Below are positions 56,686-64,000 of a stretch of 64,000 bases of DNA, one piece after another. The stretch's first letter is position 1; each line of letters opens with the position of its first letter. Origin of the DNA: Ustulina deusta (taxonomy: Eukaryota > Ascomycota > Sordariomycetes > Xylariales > Xylariaceae); contig JAJNNX010000016.1 in the NCBI GenBank assembly GCA_023159155.1, positions 62,001 through 126,000 of the forward strand. Reading direction: 5' to 3'. Both the position numbers and the translations under genes were made by a program. The notes beneath the pieces are model-generated. The model was not told the DNA's origin and did not search any database. It saw nothing but the letters and a program-made list of their open reading frames with translations.

Positions 56686-58370
56686 ATGGGCCATGGAATG
56701 GATTCTCCCATAGTCACACAGCTCTTCCGACAGCTGTTCCGACATCCGGCTTGCCAACCGAGGAGGAATCTCTCCACTGCCACCTCGACGACCACGGCGA
56801 CGCTCGGCGCATCTCTTCGACGACATGGCCGTCGCGCACACCAGCAGCACAGGCATGGACAGCAGAGGAGGGCGATGGCAACTCGGGACACGGTCCGCGG
56901 GGAGCGGCCGCTCAAGAAGGGCAGCGAGTCCAATTGGCAGCAGCGGACCGAGCTGTTCTCGCTCGACATGTCCGAGGAATACCGGGCGTACCCGACCGTG
57001 ACGGCCAACGAGCTGCGATGGCGGCGGGAGCGGCCCAGGAAAGTCAAGATGTTGATGCGGGACTTCATAGAAGGTGTGTCTTGCGCCCGTGACAGCCCGA
57101 CCGGCTGCTGACATGGCCGTGGTCTGCAGACAGTCTGTACAACCCGCACTACGGCTACTTCTCCAAGCAGGTCGTCATCTTCAGCCCCGGCGAGCCCTTC
57201 CGCTTCAATGCCCTGCCCGACGAGCCGGCCTTCTACGCCCAGGTCGGCCAGCGGTACACCGAGTTCGAGGACGCCCTCGACGCCAAGCAGCGCGACGACA
57301 CACGCCAGCTCTGGCATACGCCAACCGAGATGTTCCGTCCCTATTACGGCGAGTCCATCGCACGGTACCTGATGTCCAACTACATCATGTCGACATATCC
57401 GTACCACGACCTGATCATCTACGAGATGGGCGCCGGACGGGGCACGCTGATGCTGAACATATTGGACTACATAAGGGATGTCGAGCCGCCTGTGTACGAC
57501 CGGACAAAGTACAAGATCATCGAGATCTCCTCGTCGCTGGCTGCTCTGCAAACCTCGCAAATGATGGCCGACGCCGCCACCCGGGGTCACGCATCCAGGG
57601 TCGAGATCATCAACCAGTCCGTCTTCGACTGGGAGTCCCGCGTGCCCTCGCCGTGCTTCTTCCTCGCCATGGAGGTGTTCGATAACTTCGCCCACGACAT
57701 CGTGCGGTACGACCTGACCACCGAGGAGCCGCTCCAGGGCACCGTGCTGATCGACGAGCTGGGCGACTTCTACGAGTTCTACGAGCCCGTGCTCGATCCC
57801 GTCGCCGCGCGTTACATGCGCGTGCGACACGCCGCCACAGGAGGCCGATACCCGGCCCCATACAGCTCGAGCCGCGTGCTGCGCGCGCTCAAGAGGAATC
57901 TGCCCTTCGCGCCCAATCTCAGCGAGCCCGAGTACATCCCCACGCGGCTCATGCAGTTCTTTGACATCCTCGAGAAATACTTTCCCGCGCACCGTCTCGT
58001 GACGAGCGACTTCCACACCCTACCCGATGCCATCAAGGGGCTTAATAGTCCCGTGGTGCAGACAAGATACCAAAGGCGCATGGTACCTGTGACTACGCCT
58101 CTGGTAAGTATAACCTTCTATAACTTGGTCGGCGGAAATCGTATTAATTACTATGTACAGGTTCACCAGGGATATTTCGATATCCTCTTCCCCACCGACT
58201 TCCGCATCATGGAGGCTGTGTACGGTGCTATCACCGGAAAGCTAACGCGCGCCATGTCCCATGAGGATTTCATGCGCTCCTGGGCGTACCTCGAGGACAC
58301 GCAAACTCAGAGCGGCGAGAACCCGCTGCTGAGTTGGTACAAGAATGCTAGCATGATGGTCACTGTGTAA
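56686..58370 (+). CDS. NDUFAF7/MidA-type mitochondrial protein arginine methyltransferase
   Basis: Three exons (56686-57073, 57130-58103, 58161-58370) give 523 aa. The N terminus is Arg-rich with few acids (TQLFRQLFRHPACQPRRNLS), a good mitochondrial presequence. The DUF185 core follows: MRDFIEDSLYNPHYGYFS across the first junction, EMFRPYYGESIARYL, the SAM-binding IYEMGAGRGTLMLNIL, YKIIEIS and FFLAMEVFDNFAHD. Known role of NDUFAF7: symmetric dimethylation of an Arg in NDUFS2 during complex I assembly. The 57-nt second intron (58104-58160; GTAAGT, TATTAAT, TACAG) contains no stop and is a multiple of three, so retention would add 19 residues in frame. The start at 56686 is the first ATG; 56698 is an alternative. 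Confidence 0.9.
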
Positions 58371-59462
58371 AAATCCTACCTATTAACCCTCTACGTGATC
58401 TGTACGAACATACCAGCTAGAGAACTTCTATACAAAGTGGAAAATTCCGTGTTCACGTTCTAATATAGCAGTATCGAAAGGGTGGCGAATTGCGCCATTA
58501 GCGCTTTTTTCCTTTCGACAACGTAGCCATTCCAACCCAACAATCAGAGGGAGGATACTAGGACAGTACGGAATACCTAGCAATAACTCATGGTGTTTCC
58601 TAGATTAGGAAGGTATCTTATCTACCGATCTCCATGCCGATGTACCAGTTATATGTGACGAAAATCATTCACGATACGCATGTCTGTGTATGAATCGTTG
58701 CATTTGCCTGCTTGAACCTACAGGCCCACCCACTCTTATATAGAAACAATACAATCTGTTAGATATATATCTGTCATATGTCTGCCAGGTATGAATACAC
58801 TGCCCATCTAGGTATATTGAAAGCAATTATCCCGTGAAATATTGACTTGCTTTTCTCCCTTTTCCCCTCTCATATGTGAGGCACATATACACATATATTT
58901 GAGCTGACCCAAACGAACTTCTATTCCCAAGAACCCCTCGCAATATCCTTTAGTTAGGTAAGCGTAACGCGTCGACTTTTCTAAACAAAGGAGCGAGCTA
59001 GCTGTCTTCAAATTAGCCCCAGATCATATTAAGTGAGCCTTCTGACTTCCCATAGTACTGTGGTTATGTGGATGTATTTCAATATAATAGGGTTAGGCAA
59101 GTAATTAATTTTATATGTGTTCCGTATACTCTCTCTATATTCATTTTTTCCCCGCCACAGGTAGTGTTCGTTATGACAAACAACCACCCAACCCCCCTTC
59201 CATATGCCCCATAGCATGAATATCATACATTTAGTCTTTTCATAAAAGTACTGAGGAAAAGGTTCAAGAGCCCAAGCGAACAAGCGGAGTACAAGCTCTC
59301 GAAATTCCAATGGGGTGTTTTAGAGATGACACAATGGTAGCTACTACTAGTACAAGTTGAAAGTGCCGGGCTCTTCTAATTAGACTAGCCGGGCTCCCGT
59401 TTCTAATTTAACCACGTCCATTCCAAACCTCAAATCAAACTGGCATCGATACGCAGACATAT
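58371..59462. other. Convergent 1.1-kb intergenic region
   Basis: It lies between the stops of the NDUFAF7-like gene and alanyl-tRNA synthetase. It is AT-richer than its flanks and has no gene I can support. Confidence 0.5.
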
Positions 59463-62400
59463 TTACTCCGAAATCTTGAGTTTCTCCGCAAGCCACTTCT
59501 CAGCGACCGCGACAGCTTCCTCAATCTTGTCGGGGTTCGTGCCCTGGCCTTGTCGAGTGGGCTCTTTACCGCCGGATTTACCACCGATGACCTCTGTGAC
59601 GGCGGCAGCCCATGTCTCTGCAGTGACACCTTGGGATGCAAGATGCTACAATCATGGTCAGTTGCAGTTCTTTGTATGAGAAGGGGAATCGTATATCATG
59701 TCGAGGATCAACTTACAGTGCCGACATATAGACCCTGAACCACGGCACCTTCTGCCTGGCTACCTCCAAAGAGATACACCGTCTTATCCTTATCTTTGCT
59801 CTTGAAGTGGTTCATAACATCCGCAACAGCTTTTGCATTGGCAGAGATAGGCAAGTGTGCGATGAAGTGTTTGGCGTCCTTGTTCTCATCCTTGGCGAAG
59901 TAGCCAGTCACCGTGTCAAGTGCAGTCTTGGATTCGGCCTTTTGCCGTTTCTTCTGTTCGTCAACAACGGATTTGACGATCTTGGCAAACCGCGCCTTAA
60001 GTTCCTCCTTTTGAAGTGTAGATATAACCAGATTATTGAGTTCGACCGTGGCCTGCTTAACTTCAGCTTCCTTCTGTGGGCTAAAGGGCAACGCGCCGAT
60101 GATATCAAGTCGCTTAGCGAATTCTGCTGCCTCCCGCTGAACGCGGTGGGCAGCTTCACCAGTGTAAGCAACGATACGGCGGATTCCCTTGGCAATGCCA
60201 CTCTCCTCAACAATGACCAGATTTTTGATAAGACCGGTCTTTTCTACGTGAGTTCCGCCACAGAATTCTACGCTAAATTTGCGCCATGCAAGATTCTCGG
60301 GTGTCTCTAGGAGCGTGTCGACATCTATCCCGACAGATACGACCCGCACGGGGTTGGGATACGTCTCTCCGAAGACGGCACGGACGCCAGCGATCTTTTT
60401 CGCCAACTCAAGCTCGACATCTTTTGAGTAGACTTTGCCGTTTTGTCTGATATAATCATTCGAGGATGACTCGATCTTCTGCAGTTCAAGAATTGTGACC
60501 CCAGCTTTGTGACTAAAGTCGAATCGTAGCTTATCTTGGTCCACTAAAGAGCCCTTCTGGTTGACATCCTCGCCCAGCACTTCTCTTAATGAATGGTTAA
60601 GGATATGTGTTGCTGTATGGTTATTCCGTATAGGCTGTCTCCTCAACTCGTCGTACTCGCAGATGACCTCATCACCAGCCTTCAATTCGCCATACTTGAT
60701 ATATCCATTGTGGATGATATAACCACCAAATTGTTGGACGTCGTGCACTTCGAACTCGGCGACATCATCAATGAGAATGCGTCCCTCGTCTGCGACTTGA
60801 CCACCCTGTTCGGCGTAAAAATTAGTCCGGTCAAGAAGAAGGCCGAAAGGTGTATTTGCTGGCAGATCGTTGGTCGAGTTGACGAATGCGGTTCCCGTGT
60901 AGATCAGTTGAACCTTTGCAGTGGTGTTGCCTTTGGAAAATTTTGGGCTATCATCTGGAAGAGGCAGCTGAAGCTGATCTTTTAGTTCCGCCAGCTGGTG
61001 AACGTTTAATTTGGCAAAGGTCTGAGAAGACTCCTTTACGGCCTTGCTCGCCTCACGAGCCTTTTCCCGTGCCTCTGCGATCTCTTTCTCGTCCATTGAT
61101 AAACCTCGTTCCTCTGCCATAAGCTTGGTCAAATCCTCAGGAAACCCAAACGTATCGTATAGCCTCCATACATCTGCCCCGGATAACTTTTTTGTCCCGT
61201 TAGTCAAGGCCTCAGCGGCGTATTTTTCGAATTGCTTCTCCCCTCGGTCTAACGTCCTTGAAAAGGCCTCTTCTTCCTCATCCAGTAGTTCTTTGACGTC
61301 TTGCTGTTTCTTGACGATTTCCGGAAATTGTGTCCCCATCTGCTCCACGAGTGCAGGCAGAATCTTGGAGAAGAAAGATCCAATTTCAGCATTGAAGTAT
61401 TTCCTAGCATACCTCACTCCTCTACGAAGCACACGCCGCACAACGTACCCTCTTCCTTCGTTGTTCGGTGCGGCACCGTCTGAGATCGCAAATGTAAGAA
61501 GTCGTATGTGGTCAGCAACCACACGGTAGGCAGTATCGATGCCGTCAATATCGTCCTTGCCGTACTTATCGGCGTATGGCCGGGCGCCAGTTACCTCCTG
61601 GATTTTATCGAAGAGAGGAGTGAAGATATCGGTGGCGTAATTTGAGTCTTTGTTTTGGAGGGCGGAAACGAGTCGCTCGTATCCCATGCCTGTATCGATA
61701 TGTTTGGCGGGCAGGGACTTGAGAGATTTGTCCTCTTGCCTGTCGAATTGCATGAACACGTTATTCCAAACCTCAACGACCATTGGATCATCGGCGTTGA
61801 CGAGATGCGCAGCGTTCCTGCCACCGCCGAGTTTGTCGTAATGTATCTCGGAGCAAGGGCCGCAGGGGCCTGTCGCTCCCATTTCCCAAAAGTTGTCTTT
61901 CATATTACCAGGCAGAATGTGGTCTTCGGGAACCCCGACAGACTTCCAGAGTTCTTTGGCCTCGAGATCAGGTTCGAGGTTCATTTCGGGACTGCCTTCA
62001 AAGTACGTCACGTATAGTCGGGCAGGATCGAGGCCGAAAACCTGGGTGAGTAGCTCCCAGGACCATTCAATAGCCTCTTTCTTGAAATAGTCGCCGAACG
62101 ACCAATTTCCCAACATTTCGAAGAAGGTATGATGGTATGAATCCTTTCCAACATCGTCCAGGTCATTATGTTTACCGCCAGCACGTATACACTTCTGGGT
62201 ATCGACGGCGCGCTTCAGTTTGGCTAGGTCGTCGGTGCTCGCGATAGTTCCTAGAAAGATAGGCTTGAACTGGTTCATACCGGCGTTCGTAAAGACTTGC
62301 GGCGAGAGTCAGCGTTAGCTCTCGGGACGAACGAGGAGACATTCCGCAAGCGCACAGCAGGCGACTCGCGACTGGTTACTCACGTAGGGTTGGGTCATTA

Positions 62401-62504
62401 TGAGGGACGACGGACGACGAGGGCACTACAGTGTGGCCTTTTTTGGAAAAGTAGTCAAAAAAGGTTTCGCGAACCCGCACGCCCGTCCACTCGGGTTGGG
62501 CCAT
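59463..62504 (-). CDS. ala1: Alanyl-tRNA synthetase
   Basis: Three exons (62504-62384, 62295-59717, 59645-59463) give 960 aa from the ATG at 62504 (MAQPEWTG). Class II catalytic motifs are clear: [52 protein letters not shown] (motif 2 region) and [17 protein letters not shown]. The editing domain carries HTATHILNH and [10 protein letters not shown]. The C-Ala part ends with [11 protein letters not shown]. Known role: charges tRNA-Ala, recognised by the G3:U70 pair, in cytosol and usually mitochondria from one gene. The frame remains open for 143 codons upstream of this ATG (separate entry), pointing to a second, mitochondrial isoform. Confidence 0.95.
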
Positions 62505-62933
62505 GGCGGACCGAGTCCTGCGTTGGCGCGCCGCGGAGTGCAAGTCGTCGCGGGGCAAGGACGGTAGCCGGGGACGAGAATGGAAGCTCCGCAGCCTAAG
62601 GTTGCGTGGGTGAGGCACGAGCGCGCGCGAATGCGTGGCAGCGATGGTGGTGGCGGTACAAGAGCGTGGGCGGAGGAGGGGTGGAAGAAGAAGGTCGGAG
62701 GCGATTCTGCGTGTGTCGAGAAGCGCTGCTGCTGCGGGGCATTTGTCCGCAAGAAGGAGGGGCAGGACCGCCGGTGCTCGAGGAGATACAGCAGGAAATA
62801 TAGTGGCGTCGGCGGGCGCTGCAGGTGGGCCGCCGAGGCAGGCAGTATAGAACCTTCTACGCATACTCGAGTGACTCAAGCAGCCTATAATTGGCGTGCG
62901 CCTACCCCTTCTTTGCCTCTGGAGCAGCCGCAT
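62505..62933 (-). CDS. In-frame N-terminal extension of alanyl-tRNA synthetase (putative mitochondrial presequence)
   Basis: 143 codons without a stop run directly into the cytosolic start of AlaRS, with in-frame ATGs at 62933 and 62864. The translation is very rich in Arg, Ala, Ser and Pro, contains no Glu and only about six Asp, and ends [20 protein letters not shown] then a basic [11 protein letters not shown]. That is the composition of a mitochondrial targeting signal. In yeast, ALA1 makes cytosolic and mitochondrial forms from alternative starts. The same is inferred here; the actual upstream start is uncertain. Confidence 0.5.
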
Positions 62934-63346
62934 TCGCTCTTCCTTTCAATCGAGCTGAATCGATCAATCTCCCGCTGCCTCTCCAATTCCTTCACAAACC
63001 TGCGCAATCGGTCTCTGTCATACACCTCAGTATCACCTAGATATCCATTCCTCGCTCTATTGGACCACTTTCCGCCGTCTACCGAGAAAGCCGCGAAGCA
63101 GGAGTCATAGCTTGCTCCGATACTCGCAGCAGCCCGTGTCGAAGGCCCAGACAATCGCGAGCGCACGTGCGACTCAACCTTTGTTCGAGCGTGGGTTGCG
63201 AGTTTTGATTTGCAGCCGTTCGACGGGTAAAAGAGGTCCTGCAGATTTGTGGTTCAGTAGGTACCAACTAGGTAGTGTCGGAGACTAGCCTAGCCGGCAG
63301 CAGTGCACACCGCCAGCATCATCCAGACCAACCACAGACGGCGAGC
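62934..63346. promoter_or_regulatory. Divergent promoter region of ala1 and the last gene
   Basis: About 410 bases between the upstream AlaRS ATG and the last gene's start. TAGGTA words (GTAGGTACCAACTAGGTAG) occur at 63258-63276. No other feature seen. Confidence 0.45.
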
Positions 63347-64000
63347 ATGGAAGTTCAGCTTGGGCCGGCTGCTGGGCCAACCAACGGAGTGGATTCATCC
63401 GCCGCCGCCGATCCACGCTTTCGCGATCCCTACGAGATCCATCCTCATTTGGAACACCCTTATCATATGTCCCGGACGCGCAAAAGGAAATCCGAGCCAC
63501 ATGCTAATGAACGCCTGTCAAAAAGACTGAGTTTGCTCAATCTCGGTAGGTATCTATCTATACGTATATAGATCTCGCCCTGTATATCCCCGTTCACTGA
63601 GTCCTATCACCATACCCTCCATCGTCTTGTCCGCCCTTCACACCATTGCATCGCCACAGCCCGTTGATAAAGGCAATGGCAAATGGCGACTGACTGCTAT
63701 ACTTGGCGCATACAGAGAAGAATGGCCATAAACTATACGTTCCCGTGGAGACCCCAAGTTTGCATACCCTCCCCGAACAGCCTGGGCGCAATAACACTGC
63801 CCAGTCCTCTTTGTCATCCGCCGTCACCGCCGACGACGCTATGCAGTTAGACGATACCAAGCATAAAGTATATATATACGACCTCGACGCTGAGCTCTCA
63901 TCCGCCGACGAGAATAGCGAAAGCGAGTCTTCTTTACCCGGCTCGCCCACATCCGGCCGCAGCCGTCTTATCTTCTTGCCCGATATCGAAAAGCATCTCC
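63347..64000 (+). CDS. Conserved fungal protein of unknown function (5' part, runs off window)
   Basis: Exon 1 (63347-63545) starts MEVQLGPAAG and ends RLSKRLSLLNL. It splices in phase across 63546-63715 to EKNGHKLYVPVETPSLHTLPEQPG; exon 2 stays open to the window end (161 codons seen). An early basic stretch RTRKRKSE looks like a nuclear signal. KHKVYIYDLDAELSSADE and FLPDIEKHL are strings I associate with a conserved Pezizomycotina hypothetical family. No enzymatic domain is visible. The acidic Ser-rich segment (ENSESESSLPGSP) could be phosphorylated. The 3' end is outside the window. Confidence 0.75.

Noticed and set aside
62580..63110. Plus-strand frame overlapping the AlaRS leader
   Set aside because: Arg/Gly-rich antisense shadow of the AlaRS N-terminal extension.
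1..64000. tRNA genes, rRNA and CRISPR arrays
   Set aside because: I scanned for GGTTCGAATCC-type T-loops and for regularly spaced repeats. The few T-loop-like words lie in coding DNA or lack a matching cloverleaf; a covariance-model scan would be decisive.

Overview
The window looks like nuclear DNA from a filamentous ascomycete (Pezizomycotina, most likely a Sordariomycete). The evidence is short introns (about 50-250 nt, GT...AG, with CTAAC/CTGAC-like branch sites) in most genes, fungus-specific families (Egh16/GAS1 appressorial protein, CarX/CarO pair, IKS1 kinase, LaeA-like methyltransferase) and an AT-rich island with C-to-T/G-to-A decay typical of repeat-induced point mutation (RIP). 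Splice sites were placed by eye from reading frame, splice consensus and recalled family conservation. No search was run.

Layout. 1-3.66 kb is an AT-rich, RIP-ruined repeat island with a sharp right edge. 3.7-16.3 kb is an accessory stretch: a small unknown protein, a secreted Egh16-type protein in five exons, a broken LaeA-like methyltransferase carrying a hairpin insertion, a six-exon cytochrome P450 and a tail-to-tail zinc-independent MDR reductase. 16.9-32 kb holds a large ZZ/EF-hand membrane protein, an inverted pair of TIR elements, an M50-like membrane protease, a Cys-Pro-repeat protein and the RNA cytidine acetyltransferase Kre33/NAT10 in eight exons. 32-40 kb is gene-poor, with one kinase-like gene lacking the catalytic Asp.

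39.9-44.2 kb is the most coherent functional unit: a microbial-type opsin and a CarX-type carotenoid oxygenase transcribed divergently from a 1.25-kb shared region. One gene would make retinal and the other bind it. The opsin keeps the Schiff-base Lys and the proton-acceptor Asp but has Thr at the cytoplasmic proton-donor position. The upstream carotenoid genes (phytoene synthase/cyclase, desaturase) are not in the window.

45-64 kb is a conserved housekeeping block: IKS1-type kinase, an extended SDR, a Cys-rich small protein, TFIIS, a membrane-anchored cysteine-synthase-like enzyme divergent from an NDUFAF7-type methyltransferase, alanyl-tRNA synthetase with a 143-codon in-frame presequence-like extension, and the 5' part of a conserved unknown gene running off the end. 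Many promoter-side intergenic regions are dense in TAGGTA/TACCTA words, a recurrent signal that the genes do not explain. I recognised no rRNA, tRNA or CRISPR.
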